DNA from: an uncultured Eubacteriales bacterium
GTDB taxonomy: Bacteria; Bacillota; Clostridia; Lachnospirales; Lachnospiraceae
Reading direction: 5' to 3'
DNA length: 64,000 nt
Assembly: GCA_900539455.1 (NCBI GenBank)
Contig: UQCD01000005.1
Span: 35,078 to 99,077, forward strand
Part shown: in pieces, positions 24,948 to 33,470 of the stretch
Position numbering within the stretch: position 1 is the stretch's first letter
Layout: the number at the start of each line of letters is the position of its first letter
Notes under the pieces: model-generated
Seen by the model: the letters and a program-made list of their open reading frames with translations, nothing else
Database searches by the model: none
What the model was told of the DNA's origin: nothing
Program-made: the position numbers and the translations under genes

Positions 24948-26303
24948 CTATCTCATTAATGTTAAAATATCATTAGCTGCTGTTATCCTATCTCCCAAAG
25001 AACTATCTTTTACAAGCTCGAATACATCAAAAAATATCTTTGTTGCTTTATTACACTCATTTACATTATTCATCTCTATCCACATATCTTTATGATCACT
25101 AGAATAGAGCACTTCATTTTTTAATGTTTCCAGTTGTGCATTTATATTATTTATACCCATATTCATTGATTTTGCTATTTCTATTAAACTATTCTTTCTA
25201 CTTGGATATGTCCACTGAAATAGTCCATACCCAACTCCATCATCTAATGTATACTTATATGCTGCTTTATTGTCTACCGTATCTTGTATTTGCTCCTCCT
25301 TTAATCTACTTTCTGCAAATGAATTTCCAATTAACGCTGAGGCTACATCATCACTTACACCCATTCCTAATTTTAAGAAAGTCCACATTTTTCCAAAAGA
25401 CTTACCCTGCACTTTATCCACTCTTTCTAACAATACAATCTTTCCAACCACCTTACCTACCACCTGATGATACATATCATCCGCTTCCTTTAATTTCCCC
25501 ACAACTTCTCTCATATTGTCACTTGAAAATTTCACATTATACAACCTGCAGAAATTTCTCAAGCCTTCCACATAATTATTGGTTTTATCCTGCTTTGATA
25601 TATCGAGAGCGTCTATTTTTTCCTTGCCATTTACATCATAAAAATCCAAATCTGTAAGCTGCTGCCTTACCTCTGATATATTCTTTAATGCTAGACCTAC
25701 ATTTTTTATAGCGTTTACCATTTTCTCACTATATAAGCTTGAGGTTTCCACCTTAAATTCATTCTTAAACCTTTGTAATGCCAAATCCAGCTCTTTTTCA
25801 TCTACTACATTGTTTTTCAAAGTGCCATTATACATTTCTATATCTTTAAGTATTTTTGCCACCCGTTGTTTTGCCTCTCCTCCCATATGACCTAAATATG
25901 GATACAGCGTTGTACTTGCACTAGGTGTTGCTGAAGCATTTGTGGCTTTAATTGTACTTGAAGCACTCGCACCTGCCTTCACTGTTGCCGAGGCATTAGT
26001 CCCTGCACTTGCTGCTTTTACTGTGGTGGATGCTCCTTTATAGGATATAGTAGTGCTGCTGGTTGCTATTATAGTAGCTGATGCACATTTCACCGAAGCT
26101 GTTTTGTTAGGTGAATTTGCAATAATCGTTGTGCTTGCTGTCTTTGAGGTTGGTGTTGTACTTGCCGATGCTTTTGTTTCTGCAACACCTCCTGTTTTCG
26201 CTACTGGTGTACTACTTGCACTCTTTATCTGAGAGCTGGCTGATTGTGTAGCTGCTGTTTTTAAGTATGGTGTTGTGGTACTTGTAATATCTGTTACTTT
26301 CAT
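24948..26303 (-). CDS. Ser/Thr/Ala-rich protein with phage-tail-lysozyme-like domain
   Basis: Protein of about 451 residues. Residues 8-135 are low complexity, almost all Ser, Thr, Ala with scattered Lys and Val. A central part (about 140-290) includes a segment with a peptidoglycan-binding-domain feel (V-D-E-K-E-L-D-L-A-L-Q-R-F). The C-terminus (about 310-450) resembles the phage tail lysozyme family: A-L-I-G-N-S-F-A-E-S-R-L with the likely catalytic Glu, then G-Y-G-L-F-Q-W-T and R-K-N-S-L-I. There is no signal peptide or membrane segment. I start at 26303, where GGAGGAAATA fits; an ATG 12 bases upstream lies within that site's surroundings. The low-complexity region is a candidate O-glycosylation target for the glycosyltransferase upstream. 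Confidence 0.72.
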   Translation of the reverse strand: MKVTDITSTTTPYLKTAATQSASSQIKSASSTPVAKTGGVAETKASASTTPTSKTASTTIIANSPNKTASVKCASATIIATSSTTISYKGASTTVKAASAGTNASATVKAGASASSTIKATNASATPSASTTLYPYLGHMGGEAKQRVAKILKDIEMYNGTLKNNVVDEKELDLALQRFKNEFKVETSSLYSEKMVNAIKNVGLALKNISEVRQQLTDLDFYDVNGKEKIDALDISKQDKTNNYVEGLRNFCRLYNVKFSSDNMREVVGKLKEADDMYHQVVGKVVGKIVLLERVDKVQGKSFGKMWTFLKLGMGVSDDVASALIGNSFAESRLKEEQIQDTVDNKAAYKYTLDDGVGYGLFQWTYPSRKNSLIEIAKSMNMGINNINAQLETLKNEVLYSSDHKDMWIEMNNVNECNKATKIFFDVFELVKDSSLGDRITAANDILTLMR

Positions 26304-26342
26304 TATTTCCTCCATTGTCCATTTATCTTGTACTTATATTTC

Positions 26343-26392
26343 TACTTGTGTCTTATGCTTATATTTGTACTTGTATCTTATGCTTATATCCT
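26343..26392. repeat. 25-bp tandem repeat
   Basis: Two 25-base units (26343-26367, 26368-26392), each opening TACTTGT and containing TCTTATGCTTATAT, with a partial third unit before them. It spans the gap between the CBM48-like gene, whose stop it overlaps, and the lysozyme-like gene. It is a possible site of length variation. Confidence 0.75.
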
Positions 26393-27100
26393 CTTATCTA
26401 AAAATATCCTGTATTTCCTTATGTTTTCTTTTAAGACAAAATAGTCTGTAAATTTATATTCTCCGTCAACATATATTTGTATTTGCCATTTCCCTAAGGC
26501 ATACTTAGGCGCTAGCTTTGAAATTTTGTTATCAACTGCCACCTCCCAGCTTTGATTTTCATTATCAGCCTGCTCTAATGGAATTTCTTCAAAACGAAAT
26601 AGTCTTCCGTCTGGCTGGTAACACATAAATGTTAAGCTATGTGTTCCAAATAAATTTTCTAAAATTAATATGTATTCCATATCTATTTGTCTGTCATAAA
26701 TTAACTCTGCATCATTATCTAATTGTAAAACACTCCATAGTAGTTGGGATTTTTTAAATGAACATTGCCACCTATTTAATATTCCATGTTTATCAATTAC
26801 TATTTCTTTATTTTCTACCATATACTCGTTTATATATGCTTTATCAATATTTATATACGGAACCGACCATACTTCACCATTTTCATCAGGTACATATCTA
26901 CACGCCTTAGGATCGTTTAATCTTATAATATCATTTATGACAAATTTATACCGTTTTATTTTTCTATTACTATTGTATAACCAGCAATCCTCCTTTTCAT
27001 TGTGCTGCATCATTAAAAATACAATTTTGTTGTTATCATCTACTACCATAATTTTAACATTTTCTACTCCTAAAAAATGTTGATTAAATCTTATTTCCAT
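26384..27100 (-). CDS. uncharacterised protein with CBM48/isoamylase-N-like segment
   Basis: Protein of 238 residues without signal peptide. Residues about 10-85 look like the Ig-like glycogen-binding fold of CBM48/AMPK-beta proteins: I-V-F-L-M, W-L-Y, Y-K-F-V-I-N-D, D-P-K-A and G-E-V-W-S-V fall in the family order. A second beta-rich segment ends G-K-W-Q-I-Q-I-Y-V-D-G-E-Y. The start overlaps the glycosyltransferase end by 17 bases and follows GGAGGAG, so the two are translationally coupled. A carbohydrate-binding partner of the glycosyltransferase is my inference. I do not recognise the full-length family. Confidence 0.55.
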   Translation of the reverse strand: MEIRFNQHFLGVENVKIMVVDDNNKIVFLMMQHNEKEDCWLYNSNRKIKRYKFVINDIIRLNDPKACRYVPDENGEVWSVPYINIDKAYINEYMVENKEIVIDKHGILNRWQCSFKKSQLLWSVLQLDNDAELIYDRQIDMEYILILENLFGTHSLTFMCYQPDGRLFRFEEIPLEQADNENQSWEVAVDNKISKLAPKYALGKWQIQIYVDGEYKFTDYFVLKENIRKYRIFLDKRI

Positions 27101-28196
27101 TTATTAACTCCTCCATACTAATCATATAAAGCATTGCCATTTTCTGTGCTGTAAACTTCTTTACATTAGACAATAGAATACACTGCTGTTGTTCTAAAAT
27201 TTTGCTATCTTCATTAATAAATTGCTGTAGCATTTTTTCAAGTTGACCCTTTTCATAAGGATTATAGGTATACTTATAATCACTAAGTATCTCTGCTAGT
27301 CCGCCATTGTTGGAGCTGACTACCATAAGTCCTCTTTCCATTGCCTCTAAGGCAATGTAGCCAAAGGGTTCATATAATGAAGGAATTATCAGTGCGTCTA
27401 TGGAAGCAAAAAAGCTTTCCTTTCTTTTTCCTACACACCAGCCACAAAATTCTACTTTGTCTGATATTTGCTCTTTTTCAATATACGCAAGTATTTGAGC
27501 TATATAGTCACTATTATTTTTAGGACAGGCTATTTTTATAATAACATCAAGGTTTTTTATCTCCTCTAAGCACTCAATTATGCCCTTTCGATAATCTGTC
27601 CGTCCAATGTAGCCAAATACTTTTCTGCTTTTCTTGTAATTGTAATTAATATCTGCATTTTCATTAATAGTAATTCCATTATGAATAACTTTAATTTTAT
27701 CCTTGTATTGAGGATACATTTTTATCAGCCTGTCCTGCTCTGCATATGAAACGCATATTAAAAGGCTGGATAAATCACATAATCTCTCAAATTTTTCCCT
27801 AACATCATCATTGCCTCCAAATGGGTCATCCTCTGGTGGGGGTTCTGGTATCGGAACTGAATGAATAACATAAACTATTTTCTTATCTTTTATAATATCC
27901 TCAGTAAGCAGTGGTGCAAATTCATAAAACTGAACAACTATAACTTTACACCTTAGCTTAGATAATTTATACATTTCATTACTATTTAATACAAGTATAT
28001 CCTTCTCTTCCAAAAAATCTGCTGCCCTGACATCCTCCTCTGGTTCTCCTAAATTCACATATACAAATCCTGTACGGTCATTTCTATACCTATATATTTG
28101 ATTCATATATGTTCCTGCACCTCCTATTAAGCGTTTTCCAAGCTCATTTGCAAGATGCACTACTTCATAATTATTTGTAAAATTTAAATCAAACAT
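27084..28196 (-). CDS. GT-B glycosyltransferase (GT4-like)
   Basis: Retaining glycosyltransferase of 370 residues. The N-terminal G-G-A-G-T-Y motif (about 25-30) is the acceptor-side loop of glycogen-synthase-like and GT4 enzymes. The C-terminal domain has F-G-Y-I-G-R and the donor-binding E-x7-E pattern in P-S-L-Y-E-P-F-G-Y-I-A-L-E-A-M. It is cytoplasmic. Genes on both sides overlap it, so it belongs to an operon with the small protein, the CBM48-like protein and the Ser/Thr-rich protein. Likely acceptors are the Ser/Thr-rich protein or a glycan primer; neither is proven. AAGGAT precedes the start. Confidence 0.8.
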   Translation of the reverse strand: MFDLNFTNNYEVVHLANELGKRLIGGAGTYMNQIYRYRNDRTGFVYVNLGEPEEDVRAADFLEEKDILVLNSNEMYKLSKLRCKVIVVQFYEFAPLLTEDIIKDKKIVYVIHSVPIPEPPPEDDPFGGNDDVREKFERLCDLSSLLICVSYAEQDRLIKMYPQYKDKIKVIHNGITINENADINYNYKKSRKVFGYIGRTDYRKGIIECLEEIKNLDVIIKIACPKNNSDYIAQILAYIEKEQISDKVEFCGWCVGKRKESFFASIDALIIPSLYEPFGYIALEAMERGLMVVSSNNGGLAEILSDYKYTYNPYEKGQLEKMLQQFINEDSKILEQQQCILLSNVKKFTAQKMAMLYMISMEELINGNKI

Positions 28197-28426
28197 ATAT
28201 CCTTTTCATCCCCCAATACTATATTATCTCTTCTCAAGATACTCTCATCCTCTGTTGTTTCACAAGCAACAAACGCCACTGGTAACACATTAATATCCGG
28301 AAAATCACATTGCTCCCAGAAATCCAAAATAAAAAAACCTTTTTCTACAATGTCTGCATCTCTTGCAGCAATCACTAACTTATTTTTAATCCTAAAGATA
28401 GTGCTTTTATCTATATGTAGCTTCAT
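28184..28426 (-). CDS. small uncharacterised protein, first gene of the glycosyltransferase operon
   Basis: Eighty residues starting M-K-L-H-I-D-K at 28426, five bases after AAAGGAGG. It has no signal peptide, membrane segment or recognisable motif; the composition is acidic. The gene overlaps the glycosyltransferase by 13 bases. A promoter is visible just upstream, so it is probably the operon leader. I do not recognise the family. Confidence 0.62.
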   Translation of the reverse strand: MKLHIDKSTIFRIKNKLVIAARDADIVEKGFFILDFWEQCDFPDINVLPVAFVACETTEDESILRRDNIVLGDEKDICLI

Positions 28427-28464
28427 AACATCCTCCTTTTGTCCCAAAATATATATGTAAATTC

Positions 28465-28493
28465 ATTGTACAACAAAAAATATCATAATTCAA
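28465..28493 (-). promoter_or_regulatory. promoter of the 20.8-28.4 kb operon
   Basis: On the minus strand, TTGAAT (complement of 28488-28493), 17 bases, TACAAT (complement of 28465-28470). It lies about 40 bases before the first gene. Confidence 0.62.
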
Positions 28494-28599
28494 CACTTTA
28501 TTAAACTATTATGTTACAAAATTTTACCCCACCTATTATATGCCATAATTTAGTTTCAATAAGTTGGAGTTTAAGTATTTTCCTCGCTATTATATAAAA

Positions 28600-28668
28600 A
28601 TGTCAGGCAAGGTAGACATAAATACCTATAATATTCCTATAAATATTAATGTCTGCCTTGCCTGACAT
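28600..28668. repeat. 70-nt hairpin element, copy B
   Basis: Sixty-nine bases. ATGTCAGGCAAGG-t-AGACAT pairs with ATGTCT-g-CCTTGCCTGACAT, almost 20 bp. The apex contains two CCTATA motifs (ACCTATA...CCTATAAATA) shared with copy C. It sits downstream of the 28708 lipoprotein, for which it can act as terminator. Confidence 0.8.
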
Positions 28669-28707
28669 TATTTAAAACCAAGTATTCTCTGTATGGTCTA
28701 TTATCTC

Positions 28708-29313
28708 CTACTTCTCCACAAAGGTACTAATTATATCATCTGCCTGATTTACATATCCGTCATACAGCTCTGTATTTGCCACAAAGGTAATAACAAACAT
28801 TGACTTTGCTCCCTTGATTATCATTTGATAACCTGTATAGCTAAAGTCCTCTGCTTCCATTTTGTACCGAATAACCTTACCCTCTAGGCCATTAACAGTT
28901 ATATCACCTATACCTGTTATGCTATAATTATCAACTGCTTCGTATAATGTACATAAATTTTCTATACATTCCTCTAAAGTTCCACTTTTCTCTAATGTAC
29001 TAGAGGTAATTCCTATTCTAACCTCTTTATCCCCAAAGGTAAATAAAGCTGCACCATTGCTTTCCTGTTGATTCCAGCCTTCCATTAGGTTTATCTTGTA
29101 GTCATCTGTTTCGTAAACACTGTTTAATTCTCCTACAGAGCTAATATCCTTCTTCTCTAAGGTTTCATACTCAGCCTTTTTTGCCTCTGTAGTTGTTTCT
29201 GTCTGACCTGTTGTAGTCTGTGCTGGTGTAGTTGTAGCTGTTTCATTACTCTTGCCACACCCTATTAAGGCCGTCATTGCAAGTATTGCACATATTGTAA
29301 ATAATTTTTTCAT
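28708..29313 (-). CDS. lipoprotein of unknown function
   Basis: Lipoprotein of 201 residues: signal peptide with lipobox A-L-I-G-C (Cys19), a Thr-rich linker (about 25-45), then a single domain of about 150 residues starting with Y-K-I-N-L-M-E-G-W. It resembles the PsbP/Mog1-like lipoproteins common in Clostridia (a 'user-facing' pattern of alternating beta strands ending A-D-D-I-I-S-T-F). It is not a member of the five-copy family. A hairpin element follows the stop codon. Confidence 0.7.
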   Translation of the reverse strand: MKKLFTICAILAMTALIGCGKSNETATTTPAQTTTGQTETTTEAKKAEYETLEKKDISSVGELNSVYETDDYKINLMEGWNQQESNGAALFTFGDKEVRIGITSSTLEKSGTLEECIENLCTLYEAVDNYSITGIGDITVNGLEGKVIRYKMEAEDFSYTGYQMIIKGAKSMFVITFVANTELYDGYVNQADDIISTFVEK

Positions 29314-29450
29314 TTTTTATATCCTTTCTCTAATTCAGATTTGTTTTATCATCAGCTTTATATATTCTATAATAGAACAAACTTACTTTATGTATTATAT
29401 TATCATTTTCCACATATACTTATTAAAAAGTGTCTTTATAAAAATATTTT

Positions 29451-29864
29451 ATGAAAAAATTTTTAATAAGTTTTTTATCATTGTTTTTCCTAATATCACT
29501 CTGTTTTGCTGGTTGCTCTGTTGTTACAGTTGATAACAAAAAAGCCTCCTCCATATCATACGAAATAATTGAATATCACCATTTGAATAATATATTAAGA
29601 GAGCTTTATGATAATTATTACGAAGGAAACAAGCGTATTACCTATAACGACGGTAATTATACATATTTGCTGGTTTTTTACGGTAAAATGCCTATAAGTG
29701 GCTACACTATAAAAGTAAAGGAGCTGTATAGCACAGACTCAAATATTGTGTTAGACACTACCTTAATAGGCCCTTCAAAAGAAGAAACAAATGCAGGAAA
29801 AGAATCCTTTCCTGCAGTCGTTATTAAAATCAAAGCCTCTGATAAAACTATTATTTTTAAGTAA
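29451..29864 (+). CDS. lipoprotein with PrcB-like C-terminal domain
   Basis: Short lipoprotein of 137 residues with lipobox C-F-A-G-C (Cys22). The C-terminal half (Y-L-L-V-F-Y-G-K-M-P-I-S-G-Y-T-I and ending P-A-V-V-I-K-I-K) matches the pattern of the PrcB C-terminal family, known from protease-complex subunits. The start codon has no clear ribosome site (only an A/T-rich leader), so expression may be weak. It converges with the PH-domain gene, two bases apart. Confidence 0.65.
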   Translation: MKKFLISFLSLFFLISLCFAGCSVVTVDNKKASSISYEIIEYHHLNNILRELYDNYYEGNKRITYNDGNYTYLLVFYGKMPISGYTIKVKELYSTDSNIVLDTTLIGPSKEETNAGKESFPAVVIKIKASDKTIIFK

Positions 29865-29866
29865 GC

Positions 29867-30262
29867 TTATATATCTCCATCTGTGTAATCATCATCATCC
29901 ACCATATCAGATGCCATAAATTCTCTAGCAGAAACTCTGTTTTTCTGTCTGGCATTTTCAACTAGCCCAGATAATAAATCCTTAACATTCTTAGAATTTT
30001 TAATACGCTTAATGTCAAAATGAGGTGTAGACTTATCTGATGATATTACATGAATTGTTCCAAGCTTAAAAATTCTTTCTCCTAAAGAACGATTAAGTGT
30101 AACATCCATAATTCTGTATAATCTGACTTCCTCTTCCTTCGTATTAAAAAATCCTGTCTTTATAAGTAGCTTTTCCTCTGTAACAGCATATTTTGTAAAT
30201 GATAAAGGTAAGCCAAAAATTGTTCTTTTTCTGTCAAACCATTTAAAACCTGCTTCTGCCAT
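29867..30262 (-). CDS. bacterial PH-domain protein
   Basis: Protein of 131 residues with a single bacterial PH domain (about 15-100): Y-A-V-T-E-E-K-L-L-I-K-T-G-F-F, E-E-V-R-L-Y-R-I-M-D-V and G-T-I-H-V-I-S-S-D follow the bPH_2 strand order. It lacks the membrane segments seen in YdbT/YdbS relatives and ends in an acidic tail (D-D-D-D-Y). It lies 9 bases after the phosphohexomutase and is probably in its operon. Role unknown. Confidence 0.72.
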   Translation of the reverse strand: MAEAGFKWFDRKRTIFGLPLSFTKYAVTEEKLLIKTGFFNTKEEEVRLYRIMDVTLNRSLGERIFKLGTIHVISSDKSTPHFDIKRIKNSKNVKDLLSGLVENARQKNRVSAREFMASDMVDDDDYTDGDI

Positions 30263-30271
30263 AGCATCCTC

Positions 30272-32005
30272 CTATAACATTTTGTTAATCATAGCAATAA
30301 CTTCTTCGCCTAATTTTGCTGATAATTCGTTTGCCTCTTCTAGTGTTTTGCCCTTTACACCATAATAGAACTTAACCTTTGGCTCTGTACCTGAAGGTCT
30401 TACACATACCCACGCATCATCTGTAAGGTCAAAGTAAATAACATTCGAGCTTGGAAGTCCCGTAGCCGTAACCTCACCAGTTTCAATATTCTTAATTGTA
30501 TCCATCTTGTAATCTCTGGCAGATGTAACCTTGTAGCCTCCTATTGATTCTGGAGTATTATTTCTAAGAGTATTTAAAATTTCCTGTATTTTGTTTAAGC
30601 CTTCAATACCCTTTAAGGTAATTGACTTAATATCATCCTTGTAGTAGCCATATTTCTCATACATATCAATCATAGCATCCCACAAAGTCATATTCTTTGT
30701 TTTATAGTAAGCTGCTGCCTCGCAAAGTGCCATTGTTGCTACAATAGCGTCCTTATCTCTAGCGTGTGTTCCAATAAGACAGCCATAGCTTTCCTCAAAA
30801 CCGAATAAATATGTACCCTTGCCAGATTTTTCAAAGCCTAAAATCTGCTGGCCAATATACTTAAAGCCTGTAAGCACCTCAATTAATTTTACGCCATATG
30901 CCTTTGCAATAGCATCTGCCATATTTGTTGTAACTATAGTCTTAATAAGTGCGCCGTCCTCTGGTATTCCATGTAATTCCTTAATCTGGCTAAGCTCATA
31001 TTCTGCTAATAAGCAGCCTGACATATTACCTGTAAGAGTAATATATTCACCACTCTTTGAGTCCTTAACATAAACGCCTAATCTGTCTGCATCCGGGTCA
31101 GTTGCTAAAACAAGATCAGCATCAACCTCCTTAGCAAGCTTTAATGCTAATTCAAAAGCTTCTGCTGCTTCTGGATTTGGATAGCTTACTGTAGGGAATT
31201 CGCCATCTGGAAGTTCCTGCTCCTTAACTACATAAACATTCTCAAAGCCAAGCTCCTTTAAAACTCTTCTTGCCGGTATATTACCTGTACCATGAAGCGG
31301 TGTATATACAATCTTTAAGTCCTTTGCTTCTGCCTTAATAGCCTCAGGTCTTTTAACCTGTTCTTTAAGTCTTGCCATATACTTATCATCTATTTCGCTG
31401 CCGATTACATTGTAAAGACCAGTCTTAACAGCATCATCCTTTGACATTGTACGAACCTTTGCATAATCAACAACAGCCTTAACCTCGTCCATAATACCAG
31501 TATCGTGAGGTGGTGTTATCTGTGCGCCATCCTCCCAATATACCTTATATCCATTATATTCTGGAGGATTATGACTTGCTGTAATATTAATACCCGCTAT
31601 ACAACCAAGCTCTCTAACTGCAAAAGATAACTCTGGTGTTGGTCTTAATGACTCAAATACATATGCCTTAATGCCATTTGCTGCAAGACACAATGCTGCT
31701 TCGTCAGCAAATTCAGGGGACATTCTTCTTGAATCATATGCTATAGCAACGCCTCTGTTTTCACCGCCTACCTTAATAATGTAGTTTGCAAGGCCCTGTG
31801 TAGCTTTTCTAACTGTGTAAATATTCATACGATTTACACCTGCTCCAATTACACCTCTAAGACCAGCAGTACCAAATGCTAATTCTGTATAAAAACGATC
31901 CTCTATTTCCTTCTCATCATTTTCAATACTCTTTAATTCAGCCTTTGTTTCCTGATCAAAATAAGGATTGTTTAACCATTGGTTGTAAATTTCTTTGTAG
32001 CTCAT
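30272..32005 (-). CDS. phosphoglucomutase/phosphomannomutase family protein
   Basis: Alpha-D-phosphohexomutase of 577 residues, PgcA-like, interconverting glucose-1- and glucose-6-phosphate for cell-surface glycan precursors. The phosphoserine loop is T-A-S-H-N-P (S144), the metal loop D-P-D-A-D-R-L-G is near 305, and the sugar loop is G-F-E-E-S-Y-G. R-P-S-G-T-E-P-K near the end binds phosphate. All four active-site elements are intact. AGGAGG precedes the ATG. Confidence 0.93.
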   Translation of the reverse strand: MSYKEIYNQWLNNPYFDQETKAELKSIENDEKEIEDRFYTELAFGTAGLRGVIGAGVNRMNIYTVRKATQGLANYIIKVGGENRGVAIAYDSRRMSPEFADEAALCLAANGIKAYVFESLRPTPELSFAVRELGCIAGINITASHNPPEYNGYKVYWEDGAQITPPHDTGIMDEVKAVVDYAKVRTMSKDDAVKTGLYNVIGSEIDDKYMARLKEQVKRPEAIKAEAKDLKIVYTPLHGTGNIPARRVLKELGFENVYVVKEQELPDGEFPTVSYPNPEAAEAFELALKLAKEVDADLVLATDPDADRLGVYVKDSKSGEYITLTGNMSGCLLAEYELSQIKELHGIPEDGALIKTIVTTNMADAIAKAYGVKLIEVLTGFKYIGQQILGFEKSGKGTYLFGFEESYGCLIGTHARDKDAIVATMALCEAAAYYKTKNMTLWDAMIDMYEKYGYYKDDIKSITLKGIEGLNKIQEILNTLRNNTPESIGGYKVTSARDYKMDTIKNIETGEVTATGLPSSNVIYFDLTDDAWVCVRPSGTEPKVKFYYGVKGKTLEEANELSAKLGEEVIAMINKML

Positions 32006-32026
32006 CTAATTGCCTCCTAAATATCT

Positions 32027-33367
32027 CTATTCATCTGTTTTTACCATATCTGGATAAGAAAGAATTACATCTTCCTCTGTATTGTCAAGATTTATTGTAT
32101 AAACCTTTGATTTATAGCCATTTTTCATTAATAGAATAGTATGCGAACCCTCTACCTTTGAAAAACTAACTGGCGATATTCCTTTTGATACACCGTCAAC
32201 ATAAACTGTCGCACCACTAGGAGCAACTATGAATACCTTGCTATTGTATGTTCCTGTTCCCGTAGATACTGTAGTTTCGCTTTGACCATTTTTAGTGGTA
32301 GTGGTTTCTTCTTCCTTTGTAGTAGTTGTTTCCTCCTCCTTCATATCAATAGATATTGTAGAATAAATGGAAGCAACTGTAATGGTCTTTTGGTATGTAT
32401 CATAATTGTTGGATGTAAGCTTCAAGGTATGCTTTCCATATGGAAGCTCTACCAAATCAGAATAATCCACACTTTCACCATCAATATACATTATTGCCTG
32501 TGCGTCCTCAGGAGTAATACTAAACTTAATGCTGCCATATCTTGTAGCCTCCTGCTGAAACTCACTTAGACTAACTATCAATTCCTCATCTCTTATAATA
32601 TTAATTTCCTTTGAACCACCCTTGCCATTCTTTGTAGCTGTTAAGGTATATGCACCCTCAGGTGCTACCAACACCATATCCTCTGTTATAAGTGTCATTA
32701 TTTTGTTGCCTATTTCAATAATACCTCCAACCATATTGGTATCATCTACAAGTCTTACATAACCATGTCCCTTGCTTACAACAACTGAATAAACCTGGTT
32801 TTCTACACCTCTTACAACAAGCTCATCTACATCGCTTACCTCATCAATGGTAATTTTTTGACCATTTGAATTTATAAGCAGGCTGTCGTCATATTTGTAG
32901 GAATTACTTCCTATAGTGATTCTTTTCTTATCATAATCCACCTTCCACTTAACAACAGAATCATTTTTCCAGGCTGTACTGCTTTCACACATTTCCATAA
33001 GTCTTTGTGTTCCGCCTACATAGTAAATATCAACTATCTGTCCTGCTTCCATCTGTGCCATTGTAAGCTCTGTACCATTCTTGCTTCGGATTTTTGTGCC
33101 GCCATTATAGGTAAGTGTATATTTATCAATACCACCTACATTTACAAAGGTCACTTCCTGTCTGGTAAGGTCTATACTCACTATAATTGCTTGATTTGTA
33201 GCACTATATCTAACATATTCTGTAGTGGTTTCCTTTGTGGTTACGCTTATTCCTCCAACCTCTCTTCCATTTGTAGTATTTCCACCTTTTTTGCACCCTG
33301 CTGCCAAAACAGCAATAAGCAAAATAGAAATAACTATCAAACCGAATTTGTCATTTTTGTGCATCAT
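32027..33367 (-). CDS. PEGA-domain lipoprotein
   Basis: Surface lipoprotein of about 446 residues: lipobox L-A-A-G-C near residue 25, an N-terminal beta-rich region, a first PEGA domain (about 285-340, G-K-H-T-L-K-L), a Thr/Glu-rich spacer and a second PEGA domain (P-S-G-A-T-V-Y-V-D-G-V-S-K-G, then G-S-H-T-I-L-L). PEGA domains occur on surface proteins and are thought to bind or pack against cell-envelope polymers. The start is one of two adjacent ATGs (33367 or 33364) next to GGTGAG; upstream in-frame codons begin with TTG. Confidence 0.78.
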   Translation of the reverse strand: MMHKNDKFGLIVISILLIAVLAAGCKKGGNTTNGREVGGISVTTKETTTEYVRYSATNQAIIVSIDLTRQEVTFVNVGGIDKYTLTYNGGTKIRSKNGTELTMAQMEAGQIVDIYYVGGTQRLMEMCESSTAWKNDSVVKWKVDYDKKRITIGSNSYKYDDSLLINSNGQKITIDEVSDVDELVVRGVENQVYSVVVSKGHGYVRLVDDTNMVGGIIEIGNKIMTLITEDMVLVAPEGAYTLTATKNGKGGSKEINIIRDEELIVSLSEFQQEATRYGSIKFSITPEDAQAIMYIDGESVDYSDLVELPYGKHTLKLTSNNYDTYQKTITVASIYSTISIDMKEEETTTTKEEETTTTKNGQSETTVSTGTGTYNSKVFIVAPSGATVYVDGVSKGISPVSFSKVEGSHTILLMKNGYKSKVYTINLDNTEEDVILSYPDMVKTDE

Positions 33368-33470
33368 CTCACCATCTTTCGCAACAAATAACAATATTCC
33401 GTAACATTATAATATATTTGCCTGCAAAATTCAAGTAGAGCCATTTTCAACAATTTATTATTCCGCAGCC

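Noticed and set aside
25124..25657. 177-codon open frame on the plus strand opposite the Ser/Thr/Ala-rich lysozyme-like gene
   Set aside because: It arises from the reverse complement of a coding region, lacks a ribosome site and gives a Leu/Tyr/His-rich product without family features.
24948..28426. A prophage, suggested by the tail-lysozyme-like domain
   Set aside because: No capsid, portal, terminase, integrase or tail genes occur nearby; the neighbours are a glycosyltransferase and lipoproteins.
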